DNA of 64,000 nt from Deinococcus sp. KSM4-11 (GTDB lineage Bacteria > Deinococcota > Deinococci > Deinococcales > Deinococcaceae). The translations under genes and the position numbers were made by a program. The notes below the pieces were generated by a model, which saw only the letters and a list, made by a program, of their open reading frames with translations, had not been told where the DNA came from and searched no databases. Shown here piece by piece: positions 1-9,114 of the stretch; the first letter of the stretch is position 1, and the number at the start of each line of letters is the position of its first letter. The stretch is from NCBI RefSeq assembly GCF_004801415.1, contig NZ_SSNX01000003.1, forward strand, positions 428,987-492,986, given 5' to 3'.

Positions 1-855
<855 letters not shown>

Positions 856-859
856 ACGG

Positions 860-1330
860 ATGGGAGGAGCCAAGTTGGGAGAACAGGAACGCTACGCCGA
901 TGCACTCCACATGCATCTGACAGGCCTCACGCGTCAGTTGCGACAGGAACTGGCCGACCTCTTCTCTCAACCACTTCAATCCCAAGTCCACCGTCTTCTG
1001 TTTGAGTTGACGTTCGACACCATGGGTGCCCCCATCACAGTCTACGCATTTGACCATACTGGTAATCCATTGAGGTGGTTTGAAACGACGGAAACTAGGA
1101 CACTTCTCCACCCGCATCGGCTCTATCCAGAGAGTCTGTCGGATGAGGAAGAGTTCTGGTCGGATGATGCTTTCCGCCAGACACTGCATTTTATCGCTGA
1201 TTGGTTCTATCAAGTATGGCTGTCCGAGACCAAAGCTAAGTTCAACGGTGCGGCGTACCTACTCAGCTATTCGTACGACGCACCGGAGCAGTTCAACCTT
1301 CAGACAGGAGACTGGGAGCCGCTGCCATGA
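860..1330 (+). CDS. Hypothetical protein, low-GC insert in the suf cluster
   Basis: A 156-residue soluble protein that I do not recognise. It starts four bases after the sufB stop and its stop overlaps the next start (ATGA at 1327-1330), so it is read as part of the suf operon. It is rich in Phe, Trp, Tyr and acidic residues near its C-terminus, with no signal peptide or membrane segment. Its base composition is visibly poorer in G+C than its neighbours, with many A/T third positions, which suggests recent acquisition. Compact proteins of this type are common among immunity proteins, but no family motif supports that here. Confidence 0.7.
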   Translation: MGGAKLGEQERYADALHMHLTGLTRQLRQELADLFSQPLQSQVHRLLFELTFDTMGAPITVYAFDHTGNPLRWFETTETRTLLHPHRLYPESLSDEEEFWSDDAFRQTLHFIADWFYQVWLSETKAKFNGAAYLLSYSYDAPEQFNLQTGDWEPLP

Positions 1331-1662
1331 TCTCCCCCGCCACCGCTCCTCACTACACCTGGGCTGATGTCTGCGACGGCTGGAAGCTCGTGGACAAGCC
1401 GAACCTGAGTGTCATTCAGGAACGGATGCCCACGGGCACGCAGGAAGTCCGGCATAAGCACTCGCGGGTGCGGCAGTTCTTCTACGTGCTGCGCGGCGAA
1501 CTGACGCTGGACGTGGAGGGCGCGGCGCACGTCATTCCGGCCACAAGCGGTCTGGAAGTCGGGCCGGAGCAGGGGCATCAGGCCCGGAACGAGGGCGGGG
1601 AGGACGTGGAGTTTCTGGTCATCAGCGACGGGAACTCACGGGACGACCGGGTGGAGGGGTGA
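1327..1662 (+). CDS. Cupin domain protein
   Basis: A 111-residue single-domain cupin. The metal-site motif 1 appears as RHKHSRVRQFFYVLRGELTL (residues about 38-57) and motif 2 as GPEQGHQARNEG (about 80-91), giving the His/Glu/His set of the double-stranded beta-helix. The substrate cannot be told from sequence. The gene overlaps both neighbours by four bases (ATGA at 1327, GTGA at 1659), so translation is probably coupled within the suf operon. The start is fixed by the overlap with the upstream stop. Confidence 0.85.
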   Translation: MISPATAPHYTWADVCDGWKLVDKPNLSVIQERMPTGTQEVRHKHSRVRQFFYVLRGELTLDVEGAAHVIPATSGLEVGPEQGHQARNEGGEDVEFLVISDGNSRDDRVEG

Positions 1663-2123
1663 CGGTGCGTGGCTGCGTGATCTGCGAGAAGCTGGCGGTG
1701 CTGGGCACGTTGCCCGCCAGTGAGAACGTGTGGGGCACGGAGCACTGGGCAGTCGTCCATGCGTTCGATACGGCTCTGGAGGGCTGGCTGGTGCTCCTGA
1801 GCAGAACGCACGCGCTCTCGTATGCCGACCTGAGCGACGACGCGGTGCAGGAGCTGGGGCTGGTGCAGAAACGGCTGACGGACGCTCTGCGGATGGTGGT
1901 CGGCGCGCAGAAGACCTACGCGGTGACCTTCGCCGAGCATGGCGATTACCCGCATCTGCACGTGCATGTCATTCCCCGGATGCCGGATCAGGCCCCGGAG
2001 TTCAAAGGCCCGAACATCTTCAAGTTGCTGGGCGTGCCGGCCGACCAGGCGGTATCGCAGGAGCGCCGGAACGAACTGGCGCAGCAACTCAACAACCATC
2101 TGAACCCAAAGGAGCAACAATGA
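1659..2123 (+). CDS. HIT family nucleotide-binding protein
   Basis: A 154-residue histidine-triad protein. The triad HLHVHVI is at residues 99-105, with the central His as the expected AMP-transfer nucleophile. A Cys pair (CVIC, residues 6-9) near the N-terminus resembles the partial zinc site seen in some HIT hydrolases. HIT proteins hydrolyse nucleoside phosphoramidates or dinucleoside polyphosphates. GTG is used as start and overlaps the cupin stop (GTGA, 1659-1662); the stop overlaps the sufD start (ATGA, 2120-2123). The position inside the suf operon suggests co-expression, not a proven role in Fe-S assembly. Confidence 0.9.
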   Translation: MTVRGCVICEKLAVLGTLPASENVWGTEHWAVVHAFDTALEGWLVLLSRTHALSYADLSDDAVQELGLVQKRLTDALRMVVGAQKTYAVTFAEHGDYPHLHVHVIPRMPDQAPEFKGPNIFKLLGVPADQAVSQERRNELAQQLNNHLNPKEQQ

Positions 2124-3472
2124 CCCAATTCAATGATCAACTCGCGTTGCAGGCTGGCCCGGAGTGGCTGACTACGAAGCGTCAGGCAGGGCTGGAGCTG
2201 TTCAGCACGCTCGATATCCCGACAGAGTCTGTGGAGGCGTGGAAGTACACGCGCGTCTCGGTGGACTTCACGAAGCTGCGCCCACACGGCAAGCGGGACG
2301 TGGTGTCCGACGTGTCGGCGCTGCCGCAGAGCGTGCAGGATCGCCTGACGGGGACTGACGTGGGCGCGTTCCTGGTGCTGGACGGCCCGGACGTGGTGTA
2401 CCGCACGGAACTCCCGGCAGACTTGAGTGCGAAGGGCGTGATCTTCACGGATCTCAAGACGGCGGTCGAGCAGCACGCCGACAAGGTGCAGCAGTACCTG
2501 TACAGCGTGGTGCCGGCGGAGGTGCCGGACGACACGACGATTGCCGCGCCGGGCACGACGCCCAGCAAGTCGCCCGATCCGAGCGAGGGCAAGTTCTCGG
2601 CGCTGGCGGCGGCCCTGTGGACGAACGGCGCGTTCGTGTACGTGCCGCGCGGCGTGCAAGTGGAACTGCCCCTGGGGAGCTTCCGCGTGATGAGCGAGGC
2701 GGGGACGTACACGGCGACCCGCACCCTGGTTGTGGCCGAGGAAAACGCGCAGGTGACGTTCATCGACGAGCAGGACAGTGAGGAACTGCAAGGGACGTAC
2801 GCGATTGGCGCGGTGGAACTCGTCGTGAAGGACGGGGCACGCGTGCGGTACGTGAGCATCCAGAACTGGGGCAAGGGCGTGACGCACATCCAGCGGCAGC
2901 GCGGCGACGTGGGCCGGGACGCCACCCTGAACTCGCTGGTCGTGACCATGGGGGGCACCCTCTCGCGCACGGAGATGCAGTCCTACCTGCGCGGACAGGG
3001 CAGCGACAGTGAGATGCTGGCCCTGTACTTCGCGAACGAGGATCAGCACTTCGACCACTACACCTTGCAGCACCATGCGGCGCCGAACGCGCACAGCGAC
3101 CTGCTGTACAAGGGCGTCAGCGATGACCAGAGCGTGGGCGTGTTCAGCGGCATGATCAAAGTCGATCTGCACGCACAGAAGACGGACGCGTACCAGAAGC
3201 ACCGCACGCTGATGCTGAGCAGCGAGGCCCGCAACTTCAGCGTGCCGCAGCTGGAAATCAACGCGAACGACGTGCGTTGCAGCCACGGCAGCACGACCGG
3301 CCCGGTCGATCAGGAGGCGCTGTTCTTCCTGCGGTCACGCGGCATCAGCCGGGAAATCGCGGAGAAGATGCTGGTCACGGCATTCCTGGAGGACGTGCTG
3401 ACCCGTGTGCCCCTCAGGAGCGTCGTGGAGTACATCGAGGGCATCATCGCGAAGAAGGTCGGCGCGGCGTAA
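2120..3472 (+). CDS. sufD: Fe-S cluster assembly protein SufD
   Basis: SufD is the structural partner of SufB in the SufBC2D Fe-S scaffold and is involved in iron acquisition by the complex. The protein has 450 residues, close to the usual length. The beta-helix core matches the sufB product at 1-855 (FVYVPRGVQVELPLGSF, YVSIQNWGKG, FLRSRGISREIAEKMLV). The open frame runs further upstream but overlaps the HIT gene; the ATG at 2120 has the ribosome site AAGGAG seven bases ahead and overlaps the HIT stop, so it is chosen. Last gene of the visible suf operon. Confidence 0.95.
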   Translation: MTQFNDQLALQAGPEWLTTKRQAGLELFSTLDIPTESVEAWKYTRVSVDFTKLRPHGKRDVVSDVSALPQSVQDRLTGTDVGAFLVLDGPDVVYRTELPADLSAKGVIFTDLKTAVEQHADKVQQYLYSVVPAEVPDDTTIAAPGTTPSKSPDPSEGKFSALAAALWTNGAFVYVPRGVQVELPLGSFRVMSEAGTYTATRTLVVAEENAQVTFIDEQDSEELQGTYAIGAVELVVKDGARVRYVSIQNWGKGVTHIQRQRGDVGRDATLNSLVVTMGGTLSRTEMQSYLRGQGSDSEMLALYFANEDQHFDHYTLQHHAAPNAHSDLLYKGVSDDQSVGVFSGMIKVDLHAQKTDAYQKHRTLMLSSEARNFSVPQLEINANDVRCSHGSTTGPVDQEALFFLRSRGISREIAEKMLVTAFLEDVLTRVPLRSVVEYIEGIIAKKVGAA

Positions 3473-3530
3473 CGCGAGGAAAAGGAAAGGCGGTCAGTCC
3501 TGCGGGGCTGGCCGCTTTACAGTGGCAGTC

Positions 3531-4325
3531 ATGACCCAAGCAGCCTGGCGCGTGGTGTTTCCCGCCGACTACTTCACCGCCCGGCAACCGGACGAGGCAT
3601 TTGCCGATCAGGCGGCAGCGTTCGCCGGGCTGGGTTGGAAGGTGTCCACGTTCGCCCTCGACAGTGACCGCCGCTTCCGCCCTCCGCTGGAGCCGGACGA
3701 GTCCGTGCTCTACCGGGGGTGGATGCTCACTGGAGATGCATACCGCGATTTCGAGGACGCCGTGACCTCTGCAGGAGCCACGCTTGCCACGTCGCACGCG
3801 GCTTATCTGGCGGCGCACCACATCCCGAACTGGTACCCGCTGCTGGCCGACCTGACACCCAAAACGGTGTGCTTCAGTGACCTGACCGGCATGGATGGCA
3901 AGCTGGCAGAGTTGGGATGGGATGCGTTCTTCGTGAAAGACTACGTGAAGTCCTTGAAGACTGGCGCAGGCAGCGTCATCACCCGCCCGGAACACATAGG
4001 GGAGCTGATGGGACGTATGGAACAGTTCCGGGGACAGATTGAGGGCGGCCTGTGCGTCCGTCAGTTCGAACCGCTGGAAACCCATACAGAGACGCGATAC
4101 TTCGTGCGTGACGGACACGCGTTCGAGGCCAATGGGAGCGCTGTGCCAGACATCGTACAGACCGTGGCCGAGCGAATTCCCTCTCCATTCTTCTCGGTGG
4201 ATATAGCCCGCCGGTCAGACGGCGTATGGCGCGTCGTGGAAATAGGCGATGGTCAGGTGTCAGATCTGGTGGGCTGGACGGCCGAACAGTTCAAGATCGT
4301 CTGGATGGACGCGATGCAAGAATGA
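3531..4325 (+). CDS. ATP-grasp domain protein (DUF4343-like)
   Basis: A 264-residue protein with features of the ATP-grasp fold: a lysine strand AFFVKDYVKSLKTG (about residues 146-159), a CVRQFEPLE strand (about 187-195) and a late EIGDGQVSDL segment (about 240-249) where the acidic metal ligands normally lie. This pattern fits the DUF4343/ATP-grasp group of uncharacterised ligases, which join a carboxylate to an amine or thiol using ATP. The start ATG at 3531 lies 58 bases after sufD; a longer in-frame extension would run into sufD. The substrate is unknown. Confidence 0.75.
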   Translation: MTQAAWRVVFPADYFTARQPDEAFADQAAAFAGLGWKVSTFALDSDRRFRPPLEPDESVLYRGWMLTGDAYRDFEDAVTSAGATLATSHAAYLAAHHIPNWYPLLADLTPKTVCFSDLTGMDGKLAELGWDAFFVKDYVKSLKTGAGSVITRPEHIGELMGRMEQFRGQIEGGLCVRQFEPLETHTETRYFVRDGHAFEANGSAVPDIVQTVAERIPSPFFSVDIARRSDGVWRVVEIGDGQVSDLVGWTAEQFKIVWMDAMQE

Positions 4326-4328
4326 GTC

Positions 4329-4745
4329 CTACAATTCGATCTCACCGTCGTCCTCGCCCCACCAGTTCACGCGCTTGGCACTGACCTCGATCATGGTCAG
4401 GCCAGGCGTGTCCAGCCCTTCCTTGAACCACTGCTCAAGTTCCTTGTGCCAGTGCTCCGCCATGGCGTCCTTGTCGTCCTTCAGGGTCGCCTCGCCCTGC
4501 ACAGCCACGAACAGGAAGCCCTTTTCGGCACGGAAGTTCAGCTGCACGTGCTTGTTCTTCTCGATGTCCTTCGCCGTGCGGGACTCGGCCCAGGTAAAGA
4601 AGTAGCTGGTGCCGTCGTACTCGACCTCGCCGTTGTTGCTCATGGGGCGGGATGCGAGGCGGCCGTAACTGGTGACGGTCGTCATCATGCACAGGTCGAG
4701 GCCACGCATTTTCTTCGCCAGGGTCGCCAATGATTTGTTCGCCAT
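4329..4745 (-). CDS. Pyridoxamine 5'-phosphate oxidase-like protein (general stress protein 26 group)
   Basis: A 138-residue FMN-binding split-barrel protein. MTTVTSYGRLASRPM (about residues 21-35) and YFFTWAESRTAKDIEKN (about 48-64) are the standard opening of the general stress protein 26 / PNPOx-like group; the WWGEDDGE end is also typical. Such proteins bind flavin or similar cofactors and rarely act as true PNPOx. The gene converges with the ATP-grasp gene, with three bases between the stops. A -10 box TAGCAT (4751-4756 on this strand) lies five bases before the ATG, so the mRNA is probably leaderless. Confidence 0.85.
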   Translation of the reverse strand: MANKSLATLAKKMRGLDLCMMTTVTSYGRLASRPMSNNGEVEYDGTSYFFTWAESRTAKDIEKNKHVQLNFRAEKGFLFVAVQGEATLKDDKDAMAEHWHKELEQWFKEGLDTPGLTMIEVSAKRVNWWGEDDGEIEL

Positions 4746-4887
4746 GCCCGATGCTAGGCAGCCGGGGTGCGGGCCGGTGCTGGCGGGGCTTCACCCTCCC
4801 CTGCGGGGGCGTGGAGCGGCCCTTCACCGTTCCCGCTTTGCGTGCCCGCCTTCAGACAGGGCGGCCCGGCCGGGGTATGACAGTTGG

Positions 4888-5244
4888 ATGCAGCTCAACC
4901 ACCTGAACCTCAGCGTCACCGACGTGCCCGCCTGCGTGGAGATGTTCGAGACGTACTTCGGCTTCACCCGCTCCGACATGCCCGTGAACGAGCACATGGC
5001 GTTCCTGCACGACGAGGGCGGCTTCCTGCTCTCCATGTTCCGTGCGAAGGACGTGAGTTATCCGAAGTCCTTCCACGTCGGCTTCTTACAGGACACGCCC
5101 GAGCAGGTGCACGCCATCCGCGCACGTCTGCTGGAAGGCGGCTACGCCGTGCCGGAACCCCAGCAGAACCACGGCCGCCTGACCTTCTACTTCGATGCGC
5201 CCGGCGGCTTCGTGGTCGAGGTGGAGTCGTTCGTGGCCCGTTGA
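4888..5244 (+). CDS. VOC family (glyoxalase/dioxygenase superfamily) protein
   Basis: A 118-residue single vicinal-oxygen-chelate domain. LNHLNLSVTDVPACVEMFETYFGF at the N-terminus and FYFDAPGGFVVEVES at the C-terminus contain the His and Glu positions that form the metal site in dimeric VOC proteins. The function may be glyoxalase, fosfomycin-type resistance or dioxygenase; sequence alone does not separate these. The ATG at 4888 is chosen because upstream in-frame sequence is not VOC-like and would overlap the divergent gene's promoter. Confidence 0.85.
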   Translation: MQLNHLNLSVTDVPACVEMFETYFGFTRSDMPVNEHMAFLHDEGGFLLSMFRAKDVSYPKSFHVGFLQDTPEQVHAIRARLLEGGYAVPEPQQNHGRLTFYFDAPGGFVVEVESFVAR

Positions 5245-5253
5245 CCGAACCGC

Positions 5254-5946
5254 TCAGTTTCGGCTGGGGTACACACCTTCCGTGCAGATCACGTACGTGA
5301 GGGCCTGACCGTTCGCGGATTTGGGAGACACGGCACGCAGATCCGGCAGGGCGAAGGTCGTCTGACCGTTCCCACCGTATTGAGTGCCCAGCAGGCTGAA
5401 CAGGGCGGTGTTCTGGCTAATCGGCAGGATCTGTCCCTGAGCGACCACGGCCCCTCCAACGGCGCCGGCGGTCAGCCACACGTCTCCGATCACGCACTGG
5501 CTCCCTCTGCCTCCGCTGGCGAAGTTGTTGTACGCGCCATCGGTCTGGAAGTACTGCGGCAGTTTGTCCGGGCCGGGAGATCCCTGCGGGCCGGGATCAC
5601 CCCTAGGGCCAGCCGGGCCGGGATCGCCTTTCGGCCCCTGCGGCCCTGTTCCGGCCTGCACCCACGCCAGGCCGTCTGAGGTGAGGGTCAACGCCTGCCC
5701 GGGCTGTCCGGCGGCGAGCGTGGCGATCTTCGCGGCGGTCACGCTGCCATCCGCCAGCCGGGCCGTCGTGATGGGTTGCGCCAGCGCTGCAAAATTCGCG
5801 TTCACCTCCTCGGCCTTGATGACGGTGCCCGCCGTGAACACGTGGGCGATCAGGGCGGCGCCGTCGGTGGCCGCGTAGGCGCCGGCGAGACCGATGAGAA
5901 GGCCGAGAGCGGCCGAACGGGCATCCAACCAGGTGGGCTTGCGCAT
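5254..5946 (-). CDS. Collagen-like, tail-collar-like secreted protein
   Basis: A 230-residue protein. Residues 11-32 form a hydrophobic signal or anchor. Residues 44-98 resemble the coiled, trimerising stretch before tail-fibre tips (KAEEVNANFAALA, DGSVTAAKIA). Residues 101-127 are nine unbroken Gly-X-Y triplets (GPQ, GPK, GDP and so on). Residues 154-204 resemble the phage tail-collar/MdpB domain (GDVWL, GQILPI, ALFSLLGTQYGGNGQTTFALPDLR split over the segment). Two Cys (151, 221) could pair. Start chosen at 5946 because a ribosome site AGGAGTC precedes it and a small lipoprotein gene ends 35 bases upstream. Probably a surface-exposed trimeric fibre. Confidence 0.75.
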   Translation of the reverse strand: MRKPTWLDARSAALGLLIGLAGAYAATDGAALIAHVFTAGTVIKAEEVNANFAALAQPITTARLADGSVTAAKIATLAAGQPGQALTLTSDGLAWVQAGTGPQGPKGDPGPAGPRGDPGPQGSPGPDKLPQYFQTDGAYNNFASGGRGSQCVIGDVWLTAGAVGGAVVAQGQILPISQNTALFSLLGTQYGGNGQTTFALPDLRAVSPKSANGQALTYVICTEGVYPSRN

Positions 5947-5981
5947 CGGGACTCCTTCAGGCTGGTGGTGCTGCGGTGGGC

Positions 5982-6110
5982 TTACTTCCAGGTGCCGCCG
6001 TTCCATGTGGCCGCGTTCCAGAGTGAGCCTCCGGTGCCGCCACCCGATTGACCACAACTGGCGATCAGCATGGCCAGGAGTAGCAGTCCGACAAGTGTCT
6101 TCCTGTGCAT
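5982..6110 (-). CDS. Small lipoprotein, 42 residues
   Basis: A short gene with a strong purine-rich ribosome site (GGAGGAGGGAGGA, on this strand just before the ATG). The product begins with a basic residue pair and a hydrophobic run and has a lipobox LIASC with Cys19, so it is predicted to be lipidated and exported. The mature part is only 24 residues, Gly/Ser-rich, with a WNAATWNGGTWK end in which the motif W-N/K recurs. It lies 35 bases before the collagen-like gene on the same strand and is probably co-transcribed. No family recognised. Confidence 0.65.
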   Translation of the reverse strand: MHRKTLVGLLLLAMLIASCGQSGGGTGGSLWNAATWNGGTWK

Positions 6111-6137
6111 TCCTCCCTCCTCCGTTTCATGGGCCAC

Positions 6138-7175
6138 TTAGGCGAAACCCGCCATCACTTCGTCCAGGCTTTCCCGGCTCGGCCGGATCAGCTCCTCGGG
6201 CAGCAGGGCCAGCGGCAGCTCCGGCAGGTGCAACGCCTCGGGCAGCGTCGGGCGGCTCTGGTCGAGGTACAGCAGGCCGGTGATCAGTTCCCCGGTGCCC
6301 TTGGCTTCCTCCAGCAGGGCCAGGGCGCCCAGGCGGGTGGCGGGGTTGTAGTCGCGGCCCAGTTTGCGGAGCTGCACGGTGGGGCCGTCGTGGAGCTGCA
6401 CGCTGATGACTTCGCCGGGGTCGTAGTCCACCGCGATCTCGGCGTAGTCGGGAATGAAGGTGATGTCGTGCAGGGGCACCTCGTGCTCCTTGCCGTAGGC
6501 ATAGCTCTTGGTGCTGTCGTCGTGGTTGTTGAAGGTCACGCACGGCGAGACGATGTCCAGTACGGCCAGCCCGCCGTACGCGATGGCAGCCTTCAGGAGC
6601 TCCGTGACCTGCTTGGCGTCCCCGGCGAAAGAGCGCGCCACGAACCCCGCCCCGGCGATGATCGCCTCGGCGCACAGGTCCAAGGGGGGCAGTTCGTTGG
6701 TGCCGATGTACTTGAGGTGTTGGCCCTCGTCGGCAGTGGCCGAGAACTGCCCCTTGGTCAGGCCGTAGACGCCGTTGTTCTCGATGATGTACACCATGGG
6801 CACGTTGCGCCGCACGAGGTGCTTGAACTGCCCGATGCCGATGCTGCCGGTGTCGCCGTCGCCCGACACGCCGATGGCCGTGTGGTGCCGCTGCGCGAGC
6901 ATGGCGCCGGTCGCCACGCTGGGCATACGACCGTGCACGGTGTTGATGCCGTGCGCGGCATTCAGGAAGTACGCAGGGCTCTTGCTGGAACAGCCGATCC
7001 CCGAGAGTTTCATGACGTTGTGGGGCCTGAGTCCCAGCTGGAAGGCCGCATCGATGATCCGGCTGGAGATGGAATCGTGCCCGCAGCCGGGACAGAGGGT
7101 GCTGGGCAGGCCCTTGTAGTCGTTCTTGCTCAGGCCGGCGCTGTTCAGGGCGGGCGGACGGGCGGGAGCGGTCAT
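6138..7175 (-). CDS. korB: 2-oxoacid:ferredoxin oxidoreductase, beta subunit
   Basis: The 345-residue TPP-binding beta subunit that, with the alpha subunit encoded just upstream, oxidatively decarboxylates a 2-oxoacid (probably 2-oxoglutarate) to an acyl-CoA and passes electrons to ferredoxin. The TPP motif is SGDGDTGSIGIGQ with NNGVYGLTKGQ after it. CPGCGH, GIGCSS and a later SPC provide the Cys ligands expected for the [4Fe-4S] cluster. The start ATG at 7175 overlaps the alpha stop (ATGA, 7172-7175). A much longer in-frame extension lies inside korA and is rejected. Confidence 0.93.
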   Translation of the reverse strand: MTAPARPPALNSAGLSKNDYKGLPSTLCPGCGHDSISSRIIDAAFQLGLRPHNVMKLSGIGCSSKSPAYFLNAAHGINTVHGRMPSVATGAMLAQRHHTAIGVSGDGDTGSIGIGQFKHLVRRNVPMVYIIENNGVYGLTKGQFSATADEGQHLKYIGTNELPPLDLCAEAIIAGAGFVARSFAGDAKQVTELLKAAIAYGGLAVLDIVSPCVTFNNHDDSTKSYAYGKEHEVPLHDITFIPDYAEIAVDYDPGEVISVQLHDGPTVQLRKLGRDYNPATRLGALALLEEAKGTGELITGLLYLDQSRPTLPEALHLPELPLALLPEELIRPSRESLDEVMAGFA

Positions 7176-9028
7176 GCGGGCACCTCCTCGCGCTGTGGGG
7201 TGGTCAGTGCATCCTGCACCCGGCCTGCAATGAAGGCCCCGCTGAGTGGGAGGCCGTCGCAGTGCGCCACGCTCTGGATGCGGGTGGCGAACTCGGGGTA
7301 CTCGGTCCGGAGCAGGATGGCAAGCTGGCCCTGCTGGTTCATCTCGACCACGATGACCTGTTCGTGCGCTGCGATGAAGGCGTGGACGTCCTTGCAGAAT
7401 GGGAGGGCGCGGACACGCAGGGCATCGGTGGCGATGCCAGCGGTGGCGAGCATGTCGCGCGCCTCGACGACGCCGGGTTCCGTGCTGCCCATGTTGATCA
7501 GCCCGACCTTCGCGCCGCTGCCGCTGATAACGGGGGCGGGCACGACGTTGCGGGCGTGCTCGTGCTTGCGATCCAGCCGGCGGAGGTTCTTGAGCCACTC
7601 GTCGGGGTGTTCGCTGTACGTCGCGGCGTCGGTGTGGCCGGTGCCGCGCGTGAAGTACGCGCCGCCCAGGGCGTCCGTGCCGGGCAGCGTGCGCGGGCCG
7701 ACGCCGGTCTGGTCGTCGTCGCGGTAGCGGGCAAAGCTGCCGCCCAGCGCCACGATGTCCTCGGCGCGCAGCACCTTGCCCCGGTGGATGGCCCGGTTCG
7801 GGTACTCGAAGGGCTCGGACATCCAGATGTTCATGCCCAGGTCGAGGTCGCTGTTCACGAACACCGGCGTCTGGAGGGCTTCGGCCAGATCGAAGGCCCG
7901 CCAGCCGAACTCGAAGCACTCGGCGGGCGTGCCGGGCAGCAGCACGATATGTTTCGTGTCGCCGTGCGACAGGTAGTACGTGCTGAGCAGGTCGCCCTGC
8001 GACACGCGGGTGGGCAGGCCGGTGCTGGGGCCCATGCGCTGGATGTTCCACACGACCAGCGGGATCTCGGTGAAGTACGCGTACCCGGCGAACTCAGCCA
8101 TCAGCGAGATGCCGGGGCCGGACGTACTGGTCATGGCGCGCGCACCCGCCCAGCCCGCGCCGACGAGCATGCCAATCGCGGCGAGTTCGTCCTCGGCCTG
8201 CACGATGGCGAAGGTGTTCGTGCCGGTCTGCGGGTCGCGGCGGAGCTTCGGCATCCACTCGATCAGGCCCTCGGCGAGGCTGGTGGCGGGCGTGATCGGG
8301 TACCACGCGACGACCGTGCAGCCACCGTAGATGGCTCCCAGCGCCCCGGCGGTGTTCCCGTCGATCAGGATCTTCCCGGCGGTGGCGTTCATGCGCTGCA
8401 CGGCGTACGGATCGGTCTTCTCCAGATTCGTCGCGCACCACCCGAAGGCGGCCTGGGCGATGTCGTAGTTGCTCGCCACGACCTTCGCCTTCCCGGCGAA
8501 GTTGCGGGTCAGGTAATCCAGGATGGCGGCCATCTCGATGCCGAGGGTCTGCGCCAGCGCGCCCACGTACACCATGTTCATCATGCGGTCGCGGAATTTG
8601 GCGTCCACGTTCTGCTCTTTCATGATGGCGTTCACCGGCAGCGCGTACACGCTCACGTCGTCCCGCTCCACGGTCAGCTTCAGGTGATCCGGATAGAACA
8701 TCACGCCGCCGGTGGGCAGCTCGCGCAGATCCTGGTCGAGGGTCTTGGCGTTGAAGGCCACCAGCACCTCGGCGTGATCCCGCCGGGCGGTATAGCCGTC
8801 CGCGCTCACCCGGATCGAGTACCACGTGGGCAGGCCCTTGATGTTGCTGGGGAAGATGTTCTTGGCGTTCACCGGGATGCCCATGTGGAACAGGGCGTCG
8901 ACCAGCGTGGCATTGGAGGTCTGCGACCCGCTACCGTTCACGGTGGCGACGTTGATGGTGAAGTCGTTGACGACGGGACTGCGCTGGGGGCTAGGCGGGG
9001 CGTCGGGCCGTGGGGCGGTGTGCGTCAT
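7172..9028 (-). CDS. korA: 2-oxoacid:ferredoxin oxidoreductase, alpha (fused gamma-alpha) subunit
   Basis: A 618-residue fusion of the gamma-type domain (about residues 20-200, with GSGSQTSNATLVDALFHMG) and the alpha pyrimidine-binding domain (from about 220, with YPITPATSLAEGL, and TSTSGPGISLMAE), plus the C-terminal domain. This arrangement is that of two-subunit aerobic KorAB enzymes. It is transcribed first and coupled to korB by a four-base overlap. ATG at 9028 follows a purine-rich CCTTG-TAAGCGAGG region without a clear ribosome site. The substrate assignment to 2-oxoglutarate is by family habit. Confidence 0.92.
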   Translation of the reverse strand: MTHTAPRPDAPPSPQRSPVVNDFTINVATVNGSGSQTSNATLVDALFHMGIPVNAKNIFPSNIKGLPTWYSIRVSADGYTARRDHAEVLVAFNAKTLDQDLRELPTGGVMFYPDHLKLTVERDDVSVYALPVNAIMKEQNVDAKFRDRMMNMVYVGALAQTLGIEMAAILDYLTRNFAGKAKVVASNYDIAQAAFGWCATNLEKTDPYAVQRMNATAGKILIDGNTAGALGAIYGGCTVVAWYPITPATSLAEGLIEWMPKLRRDPQTGTNTFAIVQAEDELAAIGMLVGAGWAGARAMTSTSGPGISLMAEFAGYAYFTEIPLVVWNIQRMGPSTGLPTRVSQGDLLSTYYLSHGDTKHIVLLPGTPAECFEFGWRAFDLAEALQTPVFVNSDLDLGMNIWMSEPFEYPNRAIHRGKVLRAEDIVALGGSFARYRDDDQTGVGPRTLPGTDALGGAYFTRGTGHTDAATYSEHPDEWLKNLRRLDRKHEHARNVVPAPVISGSGAKVGLINMGSTEPGVVEARDMLATAGIATDALRVRALPFCKDVHAFIAAHEQVIVVEMNQQGQLAILLRTEYPEFATRIQSVAHCDGLPLSGAFIAGRVQDALTTPQREEVPA

Positions 9029-9114
9029 CGAAAACCTCGCTTACAAGGAGGGCGGATGCCGGCCGGGTGCCGGGTGGAACGCAAACGCGGTTGATGCCCC
9101 GAATCTACTCCCTG

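Noticed and set aside
7262..9094. Long open frame on the plus strand opposite korA
   Set aside because: It mirrors korA, has His/Val/Gly-rich low-complexity composition and no motif. Such frames are common in high-GC DNA opposite real genes.
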